This document shows positions 1 to 30,807 of a DNA stretch of 64,000 bases, in pieces. Origin of the DNA: Acanthochromis polyacanthus (lineage: Eukaryota > Chordata > Actinopteri > Pomacentridae); assembly GCF_021347895.1 (NCBI RefSeq), contig NC_067113.1:6739489-6803488 (forward strand), in the 5' to 3' direction. Position 1 is the stretch's first letter; each line of letters opens with the position of its first letter. The notes below the pieces were generated by a model. The model had not been told where the DNA came from. It ran no database searches and saw only the letters and a list, made by a program, of their open reading frames with translations. Position numbers and translations under genes: made by a program.

Positions 1-163
1 TGTTAGTCAAAATGTAATGTAGCAAGTGTAACCCTTAATGCCACTGAAGTGACAGTTGTTTGTCTTTAAGTCATTGGGTGGTGGTTCTACAAAGTGCCTG
101 TTTTACACAATTGTGTTAAAACGGATCACTTAACTGGTAAAAATCTGATGACGGTTTTTAGAG
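1..163. other. No feature recognised
   Basis: AT-rich DNA at the window edge. No coding or repeat signal was found. Confidence 0.4.
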
Positions 164-502
164 TACCATTCAAAAATTTGGGGTCACCCAGACAATTCAT
201 GATTTCCATGAAAATTCACATTTTTATTCATGTGCTAATATAATTGCACAAAGGTTTTCTAATCACCAATTGGCCTTTAACACCATTAGCTAACACAATG
301 TAGCATTAGAACACAGGAGTGATGGTTGCTGGAAATGTTCCTCTGTACCTCCATGGAGATTTCCAGCTAAAATAGTCATTTACCACATTAACGATGTCTA
401 GACTGTATTTCTGATTCATTTAATGTTATCTTCACTGAAAAATGCTTTTCTTTCAAAAATAAGGACATTTCTAAGTGACCCCAAACTTTTGAACGGTAGG
501 GT
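164..502 (-). mobile_element. TIR MITE, family A, copy 1
   Basis: About 340 bp, bounded by imperfect inverted ends of the type CACTACCGTTCAAAAG and CTTTTGAACGGTAG. The family recurs seven times here with a shared core (AACCATCACTCCTGTGTTCT). TA next to intact ends points to Tc1/mariner ancestry. Orientation is arbitrary, relative to copy 2. Confidence 0.8.
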
Positions 503-3500
503 ATATAAAGAGGTTCTAAAATATTGTGGAAAATACATTTTATAGGTAGATTCTGTAATGACAGATGTCATGTTTCAATATATTACAATGAGGGTAACTT
601 TACAAGATTGTTATATTTTGACGAATTCTGTTAAAATGCACTGTACTGACTGCTGTTTCTATTATTTTTTCCAGTGCATTTGTATCAGCGAAGACAGGTT
701 AAATAACAGAAACTCCTCTGTGTGTGATCCTCTACATCCTCTAAAAATATCCAACAGTTCATATTTATTCTCCTTCATAAAGGAGGATTTATTGTTGTAC
801 TGGATTGTATTGGCTTTAGCTTATGGTTTGTGCAGATTAACACCATCAGCGCAGAGACGGCAGTTTTAAACCATTTATTCCTTCATTCAGTCAGGAAAAA
901 AATAATAAATCACATGTTTGAATTTGTCAGCCATTCTTCTGGTGCTGCCATGAACCCGGTGCACGGTTGTGTAAACAAGACCTGTAAAGCAACAGCAGAG
1001 AACCACACAGTGAGACAGGTATTGTGTAAGTAAGCCAGTGCTTTGAATATTTTTTTTTTAAAAAGGGAGAAAAAAACACAGTGAAGAGAAAATAGCAGCC
1101 TGGGAGACTAAAAGTAGCCTCTCCACCACAGATGGCCCCCACGCTTTCCGCCAGTGGGTCAGTGGGTGAGAGAAGAGTGGAGGGGAGTGGAGGCGAGAGG
1201 AGAGGCTGTGGCCGTACGCCGCTATCCAGGGGAGAGAGTGGGCGACGCGGGCAGGAGGAAAGAGAAAGACAAGGACTTCTAAGGCCAAGTGGGCCGAGGT
1301 TTGCTGTGTACACTGCTAAAAACAGACGGGATGACGCTCAGAGGTCAGCCGGCTGATTTGTCATCAGCTATTTCAGCAATGTTAAACAACTGACGAGGGA
1401 GAGGGAAAAATGTTGACATCACTAGTGCATGCTCACATCACTTCTTGCCCCCACATTCTTCCGATTGTGCAATCACCAAGGCGGATAAATCAAACACTGT
1501 TTCCTGGATATAAGATTGTTCCATATTTGGTAACCACTGGGTCAAAGTGACTGAATACTGGCAGCACAGCATCACCTTTAGGTGGTCTCTGGGCCTGCAG
1601 CCGGTCACAGTGTAGCACCCATCTTCTCTTCTCTTCTCTTCTCTTCTCTTCTCTTCTCTTCTCTTCTCTTCTCTTCTCTTCTCTTCTCTTCTCTTCTCTT
1701 CTCTTCTCTTCTCTTCTCTTCTCGAATCACAGCACAGTGTCCGCTACACTTTCCACGAAATAATATAATCCATTTATCACGAACTTGTCAGCTACCTTTG
1801 GACGTCGTACATACATGGAATTACTGAGAAACAAATTTATGGTAAATGACTAAGATCCAAAGAGGAAGAGGGAAACATATTTGACTTTTACCCTTTAACA
1901 GGAAATGACAACACCAGCATGCTCTGTAATGTTCAGGTTATGCAGATTATGCGATTGATGTACTTTGTTGATGTGTCACAGAAGAATGAGCAAACACCTT
2001 CTCCACCCAAACCCACCGAAAACTCTCGAGCTCAGCCCACTCCCCACATACTGTGTGCAGAGTCAGGGAGCTGCCAGCAGAGGGCAGGCAGGAGCACTGA
2101 TGACACTGTGGATGTGCAATGTCCAGTTGAAGTCCTCCAGACAACACCTGGACAAAAATGAACATTTACGATTCCACCAAACTCCTCTAGTACACCACTT
2201 CTGTTTTTACAGTGATGTGCTGGAGGTGTGTGTGCTGCCCTCTTATATTTTTATACAATCGCCAGACACGGTATAGATGAAATGCAAAGAGCCTTGCTGA
2301 GTGTCTACTGGTTTAGTAGACGAGCAGATATGTCATGCATTACTATATTATCATCACAATTTTACATATATATTTGTTTACTATCTAATTTATGTCATAT
2401 AATAAACTTACACCTATTTCTGAATGATGCATGTTTTTCCTGGTTAATCTCGTCCAAACATAAACTGGGCATTTTTCAGTCAATACATTGCTTGAGACTA
2501 TGAGGCTACCCCACCAATTGTATACCATAAATACAAAGATAACGACTGCAAAAATTTTTTGTTTCACTGCCCCTCCTCCTAAACAAGCTGTGGATTCAGT
2601 TTTGATTCTCTGGCATGGTGCTGCCCTAATGCCACAAACCACTATTTTGACCCTCTCATAATTTTTAAAAGTGAAACATCACATTAAAAGTCTGATGATA
2701 AGTCTGTGACCAATAAAGGTTGGTGTGGGTTTGACCTTTCGTCTAGGAGTGGAACACTCCTTTTTGCTACCATAGACTTGGACACACTGCTAGCAGAAGG
2801 TAAGATAAATTTCACTTTTTAACTTGTTTAGATTGAAATAGCTTTGCACAGAAAATATCTGAGATGTGCATGAATATGTCATGAAGCATATTTGATTGAG
2901 TAAAAACACCTTTTGTCTTTATATTTATTTTTTCATTTATCACAACTATTAGTTGTATCAACTATTAGTCAAAGGAAATGGATGAACAGACATTTTATGG
3001 GTGTAAGAAACATTATTAAGCAGTCAGGCTCATTCTTTCCGACAGTGAAGACAGCTAGCTTAAGGAGGGTGACAGTGTGGAAGAGAGGCATATGATCTAT
3101 CTAATTTATGCTTCCTGGTTTCTTTTGAAAACAGATGGCCTGTCTGATGACAATGAGCCTGTGGATGAAGAGGAAAATGAAGATGATGATGGATCAAATG
3201 AAGATGTTCCACACTTAACCCGGTGGAGAATACTTTACAGTGGCATCATCACAAATTACCCAGAATGGCAGACCAGACCTCTAAAATCTGACAATATCAT
3301 GTCCCCCTACAAAAACGTCCCCCAAGTGCCAAAAACCTGACGTCCACCTCTGTTTCACATCCACCAGCAACTGCTTCCTGAGGTTCCATACAGAATAATA
3401 CAGACTGTATTTATTGCTTGTTAGTTCCTCATTCCACTCATTATACAATATAGAAGTTTTAGGTCCCTCATACTAATCTAGTTTTAGCATCCTCATAGCA

Positions 3501-4445
3501 TGTTTTTGTGTGGTATTTTATGATTGTTATATTATCAGGGACCCCTAAGCTTCCAAAAACTACTGTGAAATATGGTTTTACTCCTAAAATAAAATTCATG
3601 CCACAGATTATATTGGATGCCATGAGATACTTCTTCACAGGGACACCGCTCATCTGCTAAGTGGTAAAGTTGAGAAATGTCCTGGATAGAACACCTTCAC
3701 ATTTTAGTTCATTTGGCTTAAAATGTCCAGTGGAGTCCACAGATGTGAATATTTTCACGTAAACCTGGAAGTAATCTGAAAGTATGCGTATGTAGAAAGA
3801 TTTAAAAACACAAGTTCTGACATGTAAAATGAAAACATTTCGGATTGTGCACTATTTCTATGTAACCAGGCAAGCTAAAATAGCTCAGACCGTGTTGACA
3901 TTTTTGCACAAATGTCATATTTCCTTAAAGTTGTTCATTAAAGCAGCATTCAGGTGAGTTTGACCGACTCATCAGAAGCTTGTACAACTAAATCAACCTG
4001 TAGCCATTGTTGCAGCTGTCAGAAATGTGTCTCATGTTTCCAGCACATTAAATAGCATTGTGATAGTGGGAAACAGAACCAGAATTACATGGAAGCCCCA
4101 GTTTGAAGTCATGGCTAGACTGAAGATTTCAAACACTTTGTTAAAACTGTTGAATTCAAAGCAGGTTGAGGCACCAAAGTGAGCACAACATCAGAAAATC
4201 AACACATCAGGCTTTGTTCACAGAGATGTTGCTCAGTCAGCAAAAGCCCTGTCACAGGTAGGCTGTCCCAGATGATGACAGCCTACCTGTTGAACAGTCT
4301 CTGTAGACCACTTCTCAGGAGGGAAATGGGTTGTTGATGGAGAAAGTCCAATTTATCGACAAATCGCTGTCACAGATTAGTGCCGGTGCCAGAATGTAAG
4401 GAGAGAGAGAATGATACTAGAGTGGACTGAACCCACAGTGAACTT
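503..4445. other. Left-flank intergenic DNA
   Basis: Contains the TTCTC pentanucleotide satellite (1623-1723). An acidic exon-like frame at about 3135-3340 is flanked by an AG acceptor. No conserved protein is recognised. Confidence 0.4.
1623..1723 (+). repeat. TTCTC pentanucleotide microsatellite
   Basis: About 20 near-perfect TTCTC units. Confidence 0.95.
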
Positions 4446-4770
4446 ATCTATACACCGCTTAATCCTCATTAGGGTCATTGGAGGGCTGGAGTCTATGCCA
4501 GCAGACTGAGGGTGAAGGCAGGGGACACCTGGACAGGTCACCAGATTGTCACAGGACTACATATAGAGACAAACAATCACACCTACAGACAATTTAGAAT
4601 CACCAATTAACCTCAGCGTGTTTTTGGACTGTGGGAGGAAACCGGAGAAGCTGGAGAAAACTCACGCATGCACAGGGAGAACATGCAAACTCCATGTGGT
4701 TTCAGGACGCGAATCGAGGATCTTCGAGCTGCAAGGCGCTGGAGCAATCCACCAAATCACTGTGCAGCCT
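4446..4770 (-). mobile_element. SINE family 1 copy (tRNA-headed), 4.4 kb
   Basis: On the minus strand the head resembles a tRNA gene with A and B boxes. The body includes the complement of TGGACTGTGGGAGGAA. The tail in complete copies is a GGAT repeat. Here it has degraded ends. Confidence 0.75.
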
Positions 4771-6393
4771 GCTGAGAAGATTTATTTCTAAATGCACTTT
4801 TCCTTCAAACTGCTAAGATCACATTAGCTGTAAATAAAAACTTTATTTTAAATTTTAAAAAAGCAAAATAGAAGGATCTTCCCTCGTGCTCTCAGACTTT
4901 TAAAGCCCACTGAATGTATTCTGCTGACAGCTTTGTAAAAAACAAGTTTGATCAAGGCCGCATCAATGAGAAATCTTTTTTTTTTCAGCCTCTTTACATG
5001 AGAAATATATTTCAGATTTTTCCCTTCCCAGACTGACTAATACAGTTGCTTCATCAAGATGACCATCATCCAGTGTCAGAGATCATAATAATAACTCCAC
5101 CACACACACACCATGCTGGTACAAAGGTCTGTGACTCTCTTTGCAATCTGGGATATTTTCTTTCACATAATCCATTTATTCCTTACCTCAAAAAGAATAA
5201 AAATGCTGCCCTCATGTGGCCACAAATGTCAAGACAAGAACCCAGAAAATAGTGAGTTTTTCGTCTCCTCAACTGAACACGATTATGGTTCTGGTGCGCT
5301 TTTTTTTCTCTGCTCAACATTGTGGACAGTACAAAAGAAACTGAGACTTAAACAGGTTACACATGTCATGGGTATTGTTGACAAGCTGGCTATATTCAGC
5401 GGGAAATTGGATTTACATTGAGCTTGACCTGGAACCGTGCCACAGGTTGCCTGGAAAGTTTACCAGGTCATTGACCGGAGGTGTTAAGTGAGAAAGCCTC
5501 TCTCTCACACACAAAGAAGTGAGATAGAAGCCTTTAAAGGCACAGCAGGCTGTTTGTGTGTCCAACATACAGGAGAGTCAGCAGCAGAGAGAAGCACTGG
5601 AAAATCTGAAGACAAGTTACTGTGAATGAATCTATCACACTGATTTTCCAACAGCAGGATCTGGAATAAACTACAGTTCATGAAGAAGTGAGCTGGCATG
5701 GTGTGAAAAGAAACTGCCACCATGGTTGGATGGGTCAAGAAAAGAGAGCCACCTGCAGAAACTGTCAAAAAGGCAGCTGTAAAAATGAATGAATATTGAG
5801 CACTGCTATGCAACAAAAATAATAAAAATCAGTTATTTTTGCAAAATGCTTTAGTGCAGGACACGTGTGCAACATCTGCGCACGAGCACCGACATCTCTG
5901 AGGAGACAGTGGTTGCACTGAATGACATCACTGAAACTGGATGCCTCACTTACACCAATTATACCTGACATGCTCTCTCCTCACATCTCGCTGTCTCTCC
6001 AGCAGAGTTTCTTGAAAATGTCTGGTTGTTGGTGTGTTTTCTTGAAGTTTCTGCACTTGCATCTCCAGGCCCAATGTTTACATACTTCGGTAAAAAAAAA
6101 AACACACACACACACAGGAGTGATCCATTTCTTCTATTGTGTGTCTGTTAAAGTACAAATTTAAAACATTAACCCCAGATGCCAGGCTTCTGTTTTGGTC
6201 ACACTCCATGGTATTTGGTTTGTATACCTGTCTACATTACACAATTTTTGGATATAGTGGTTATACTTAAAGATTTGCTCCAGCTACCTGCAGAGCCACA
6301 ATTTAAGCCGATCAGTATGCAGTTTTACATAAAGACATAGCTGTAAGAGAACAAAATTTTCCTCAATGTAACAGAACAGTGAGATAAATGTGA
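4771..6393. other. Intergenic DNA, nothing recognised
   Basis: Short frames only, with no homology recognised. A stretch from about 6333 that leads into the MITE at 6394 is repeated at about 9512. Confidence 0.4.
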
Positions 6394-6761
6394 CACACTA
6401 CCGTTCAGAAGTTGGGGTCACTCAGAAATGCCCTTATTTTTGAAAGACAAGCTGTTTTTTCAGTGACGATAACATTAAAAGAATTAGAAATGGAGTCTAG
6501 ACATGGTTAATGTGGTAAATGACTATTCTAGCTGGAAACAGATGATCTTTAATGGAATATCTCCATAGGGGTACAGAGGAACATTTCCAGCAACCATCAC
6601 TCCTGTGTTCTAATGCTACATTGTGTTAGCTCATGGTGTTGAAAGGCTCATTGACGATTAGAAAACCCTTGTGAAATTCTAATAGCACATGAATAAAAGT
6701 GTGAGCTTTCATGGAAAACATGACATTTCCTGAGTGGCTCCAAGCTTTTGAACAGTAGTGT
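6394..6761 (+). mobile_element. TIR MITE, family A, copy 2
   Basis: Both ends are present (CACACTACCGTTCAG at the left, AACAGTAGTGTA at the right). It shares about 65 bases of left flank with copy 3. Confidence 0.85.
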
Positions 6762-7865
6762 ATGTTAGAGGAAATTATTGCTATTTGTTCATCAAGCGTG
6801 TCCATCTGACAGCCAAAGTCACAACCAATATTTTGAGTAATCTGTTCATGATAAACACATCAGTGGATCAATAAGATATGTGCAAAAGGTGGTCTTTATT
6901 AAAAATGGTTTAATGATGAATCACATTAAGAATATAACACAAGAACATCTGCAGTACAATGTCAGGAACAGCTAAAAGCCTCATTCATGCTGCAAACTGC
7001 AGCAGTGCACAGTTAGACTAAGTGTCACTGGTGTTGTATTCAAGTGCAAATGTGAGATCCAGAAAGAGTCTCAACTATTTGTTACCAAACAAAGGAGCAG
7101 ACAACACACAAAACATACAATAGGATGAGCTTGTAAAATAGACTGAACCATGCAAAGGTGTAAGATACTTAAGTAGACTAGCAATGATAGGATAATGGTG
7201 TTTACACAGTGAGGCATCAATAATAATAATAATCCACGGTGTTTTGAGTTCATGTTTTAGGTTTTGCTAGACTAAGTACTGTTGATGCTTTACATTTCTC
7301 CAGATGATTTAATTGTTGTAATGGTGTATTTCGACCATGTGGATCTGAACACCTTATCCAACACGCCGTCTATGAATGCTGGTCTGAAGAGCTGTTTAGC
7401 TGGAATGACACGTTTCAGCTTCACCTTGTCAACAGAAGGCCTATATCAAAGCAGGACAAGCACAGATGTAACTGATCGGCTTATTAATGATGCCTGATTT
7501 GCATGTGTGTGTTGCAGTAAAACATGTCAGCAACGATCTGTGTCAAAATGAAAGTCATTTAACATAATTTATGTTTCTAAGTACACTTAAGTTTCTCATC
7601 CTTTCACTAATCAGTATGTCTGTTTTTTAAAAAAAATCTGTGGCTGACTATTTAAACTAAAATTAACTTATAACTGAAAAATAAAAAGACTATTTATATA
7701 GTGCTGTGCAAAGCACATCAATTAAGTTTATGAAACACCTAATATGTGAAAGGAAAAAATCAAGTAACCACAATGCAAACGACTAAGAAAAAACAAAACA
7801 AAAAATGAGCAGGCCAGCATAGTAAAATATACAAAAAATAAAGTACACAAAAACATAATATGATA
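6762..7865. other. Intergenic DNA, nothing recognised
   Basis: AT-rich sequence without a coding, RNA or clear repeat signal. Confidence 0.35.
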
Positions 7866-7893
7866 AAACTTTTTATGACGATTGCTGTACGTT

Positions 7894-7924
<31 letters not shown>

Positions 7925-8060
7925 CTGTTAGAAACATTACTCAAAAACAGAATAACGAATTTGGATGAAATTTTCGGGGAAGGTCAGAAATGACAGAAGG
8001 ACCAAGTGATTAGATTTTGGCAGTGATGCAGCTTATAGTCTGGAACCAGAGATTTGTTAA
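7866..8060 (+). repeat. GTCT-containing dispersed repeat, copy 1
   Basis: A GTCT tract is followed by AACATTACTCAAAAAC and CCAAGTGATTAGATTTTGGC, shared with four other copies here. The family is unclassified. Confidence 0.65.
7886..7929 (+). repeat. GTCT tetranucleotide tract
   Basis: About 10 GTCT units with one variant unit. It is part of the dispersed repeat copy 1. Confidence 0.85.
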
Positions 8061-8479
8061 GTATTTGTTTGAAAAAATTTCTGTAATTTTTTAAAGGAGA
8101 CACTAACATTGTCAGTTTGTAGCAAGTACAAACATTTATTTTGTTCTAGATGGATGGTGCACAGTTAAAAATAATAGCACCAGAGTTAGTGAATTTATAT
8201 CTGGTTAAACTGTCCTGGACAGGTAGACAAAAGAAACATCCAGTACACTATATAAACAATACAATACATTAAAGTCTATCAGTGTTAAGTAGTAAATAGG
8301 ATCTGTAAATATAATACATTAAAAGCCTGGGGCTGATTTTAAATCATGCAAAGTGATTTTAGCCTCTGATGAATGCATGGATGGAAAACTGTGAGGTCAG
8401 ATTGACCAGAAGCTGTCTCTGCTGGATGCTCTAGTCCTTCCTACAATACCAATGCAGGTAAGCCAAGCATCCTCTAAGG

Positions 8480-8631
8480 CAGACGTGTCAAACTCATTTT
8501 AGTTCAGGGCCACATACAGCCCAATTTGATCTCAAGTGGCCTGGAGCGCAAAAAAAAAAAAAAAAAAAAACATTCTGAAAATGATCACATTTAGTGAACT
8601 ATCTTCTTACAAAACATGTTTGACACCCTTG
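8480..8631. mobile_element. Non-autonomous hAT-type element, 152 bp
   Basis: The ends CAGACGTGTCAAACTCAT and GTTTGACACCCTTG are inverted repeats. The flanks CTCTAAGG (8472-8479) and CTCTAAGA (8632-8639) form an 8-bp target duplication with one mismatch, the hAT signature. It carries an internal poly(A) run. Confidence 0.85.
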
Positions 8632-9576
8632 CTCTAAGAGAAGGTCTGCAAGATTGTGAATCATTTGAAACATCACGCGTGCATCAGAGTAAAATATGAA
8701 AGTTTCAAAATTGAAAAAATATTTTTTAGGATATTGTAGTGATGATGATCTCTTGGCTGTTTATCAGATACTTCCAGGGTGTTTCTTTTTGTACAGAGTG
8801 AGTACACAGGCTTGAGTGTGGTCACATCTACCTGTGTCCAGGTTGTGATGCAGTAACCCGGGTGGGGAAAAAGGCAGCAGACTGGGACCACTTGCAGCTG
8901 ATGTTTTGAAATTGCTCAGATTGGACTTTATGCTGATGAGCTTTTTGAGAGACAGGTTTTTGTCAGTTATAATCAGATATTTAATGTGTGTGTTAACTTT
9001 GCCATTAACTATTAAAAGAGATAATACAAATTTATCTGGGGAGTTGTTAGAGTGTTTGATTTTGTTTAGATTTTTGTTTAGTTAATTCTTTGGTTTATTA
9101 TTGATTTCATTTTCCTGTATAGTTCTGTACATGTTGTGTGTAGTCTTACTGAGTTTATTAGCCAGGTAAATCTGGTAGGGGAGATGGGTTTGGTGTGAGG
9201 AGATAGTGGGAATGGTATGGTCTAGAATGATTAGGTGGCAGGTGTAAGTGTGTGTAGAGAAGAGGGGTCAGGCGCGTGTGCTCTGCTGAAAGGAATGCTG
9301 CCACATGTTCTTCATGTATCGTTTGTTGCCTCTTCACGATCTTTTATTGTAAGTTTTGATAGGATTAATTAAAAAAAAAACAAAAATATCAGAGCTCTGG
9401 AAAAAAAGAACTCCTGTCTGCTGCGGCTCTTTTTACCATCACACTCCATACCTCAACACCACTTGGCATTTCCATCCGGTTTGTGAGGTTCTCAACATCT
9501 GAAACCTTACAAAGACATAGCTGCAAAAGAACAAAATTTTCCTCGATGTAACAGAAAAGTGATAGGTTTAAATGTG
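8632..9576. other. Intergenic DNA
   Basis: No gene recognised. The last 65 bases duplicate the flank of the MITE at 6394. Confidence 0.35.
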
Positions 9577-9927
9577 ACACACTACCATTCAGAAGTTTGG
9601 GCTCCTTATTTATGAAAGAAAAGCTTTTTTTTTTCACTGAACATAACATTAAATGAATCAGAAATAGAGTCTAGACATTGCTAATGTGGTAAATAACTAT
9701 TCTAGCTGGAAATGGCTGATGCTTAACGGAATATCTACATAGGGATACAGAGGAATATTTCCAGCAACCATCATTCCTGTGTTCTAATGCTACATTGTGT
9801 TAGCTAATGGTGTTGAAAGGCTATTTGATGATCAGAAGACCCTTGTGCAATTATGTTAGCACATGAATAAAAGTGCGAGTTTTCATGGAAATCATGAAAT
9901 TGTTTGAGTGACCCCAAACTTCTGAAG
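9577..9927 (+). mobile_element. TIR MITE, family A, copy 3
   Basis: The left end is intact. The right end is degraded after CCCCAAACTTCTGAA. It lies directly upstream of the putative promoter of the unnamed gene. Confidence 0.8.
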
Positions 9928-9984
9928 TTTTTGTGTGAGAGTGCAGCTGACAGTGATCAGAGCTGGTGTGGCTTTAACTCTCAC

Positions 9985-10568
9985 CCCTCCTCCTCACGGG
10001 CAGCAATGACATCACCGGGCGGCTCAGCCAATCACAGAGGCTCTACGCTCAGGCTGAAGGAGAGCTGTGTGTGTCAGTGTAGCCGCTGCTGTGCATTTAC
10101 TTGTGTGTATGTATGTAAGTGTGCGTGTGTGCGTGTCTGAATGCGAACAAGTTGATTTTTTTTTTTTTTAAATTTTGGCCACATCTTTGAATTAAGCCCT
10201 GGAAGTGAGTGTCGGCTGCGGCTGGTGAGAAGAAACAGACTTTGTAACGTAGACTCTAATGAACTCGACAATATGAAGTTTGCTACGTCCAGCCTTTGAA
10301 AACAAGCCGCATCTACGCAGTTTTTTATCCATTTCGGCGTATCATTTTTATCGACAGCAGCTAACTTGGAGCTAAGAGTGTGCGGCTGCTTACGGCGGTG
10401 TTTTTGTTTTTGTTTTTTGTGGTTAGCGAGGTTGGAAGTCAAGCGTGCCTTGTTTTAAATGCGTAAAGTCGCTGATGTTAGCTAATGAAGTTGTAGTAAG
10501 CGTCGCATAAGAGCCAGTGATACACACGGCGCTAATTGTAGGGATAAGCCATAAAGTACTCCAGAAAA
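9985..10568 (+). promoter_or_regulatory. Probable promoter and 5' UTR of the unnamed gene
   Basis: A locally GC-richer stretch lies just upstream of the first coding exon. It carries a CRE-like TGACATCA at 10007-10014 and a CCAAT box at 10028-10032, followed by about 500 bases without a long in-frame ORF before the ATG at 10569. The likely start of transcription is between about 10050 and 10150. This is inferred from motifs and position only. A MITE copy ends near 9927, about 80-100 bases upstream. Confidence 0.5.
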
Positions 10569-29326
<18,758 letters not shown>

Positions 29327-30470
29327 GGAAATTCATCCCCCCGCCAGATAATCCTCTCCCCCCTCTCCTCATTCCCAGACAGCTGCTTTTTTGTGGCTTC
29401 TGCAGCGAAACCAAGGAGTGACTGTTATGAAAGACATTAGTTTGATGGTCGAGCTACTGCACACTCAGGTAATCCCACCCTATCACTTTGATCCTCACTC
29501 TCCAAATCAGCAGGAGCCTTTGGGGAATAAAACGGCCTACCGACATTTTTAAGGATCCTTCAGGTATTGCATATAGTTGTCCCTGAAAAGATCCTGTGAT
29601 TGGAGAAGGAACGATCAATAAACAAACACGGACTGCGGACCAGAGGTGGTACAAAAGGGACAAGAGCGACCATTTTGAAACCTGAATTTAGTTTTAGGTT
29701 GGATCAATAATCAAGGGAAATAATGCATGTAAGACAATCAAATGGTTCCAGGGTTTCTTCCTTTGATGTGATTACTGGACATCTTGCAAGGTTCTTGGTA
29801 ACTTCATATACTAAACATGGCAAGGTGAGCCATCTGATATCTTGTTATTGTTGAGATGAACATAGACAGTGGTCACATTTGTCTGTCTGAAAAACTACTT
29901 CTTTGGATGTGTTATTGAATACGCAGGTCGAGCTATAACAAACATATATGACTGTAGTTCAATAGACGACCTTTGACCTTTGATGATGTACGTTTCTTAA
30001 TGAATATGTCACTTGTAGTCCAGGTCAAAGTTAAGTACTTGTATCCTCTTTCCTTGCATGAATTCCACTGTTTTGCAGAAAGAGAGATAAGTGAAAATAA
30101 GAAAGTCTGACAATAGTTTGCTGCACATTTGGCAAGTGTAAATGGTGCTGTGTTCTGCATAGCCTACTTGTAGTGTGCCATTTTTTTCCCCAATATTGTA
30201 CCTCATTACTTTCTAGGTAGAAGAGGACCACTGGTGTAACTAAGACATCCCAGTGTTTCTAAAGATCTCTTATTGCCTTGAAATGACATTCCTGTTGTAT
30301 TGAATGAAACTTGAGGTAGTTCTCAGCTTTTGAAATGAGCTGATGAGTTGATCAAACGCAATGTCACCACTGTAACTACGATTTCGCCGAAGTGAATGTA
30401 ACATTGTGACATATTTTCGTCCCTTGTTGCACAAAAATGAATCAATAAATGCCCTGTGGCCTCTTGTTTA
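29327..30470 (+). other. 3' UTR of the unnamed gene with two poly(A) signals
   Basis: AATAAA occurs at 29526-29531 and again at 30444-30449. The second is followed by a GT-rich stretch, as expected for the downstream cleavage element. Two alternative 3' ends are plausible. Transcript ends cannot be set without RNA data. Confidence 0.45.
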
Positions 30471-30807
30471 GGGATGATTTTTATTTATTTCATGCAGACA
30501 ATATGCATTATATAGGTGAGAAATCAAAGGGAAAACCTCCAGCTCTCAGCTCAGTGTTTGCCCACAACAAACAGACGAATAAATCTGCCAGTATTTATTA
30601 TTAAAACACTATTTAACAATATCTAACCTTAACTATATAATAACAATGAATCAAATTATTGTGTGTAATGTGAAAAGCCCACAGAAAAGTGACACATATT
30701 GAACACAAGGCTAATACACTCAAGAGTGTGTTCAGTAGGTCAAGAACCAGATATTTTCTTCAGGAGCTGCTGATTACCACAAAAGAGATTAAATGTTTGC
30801 AGAAATA

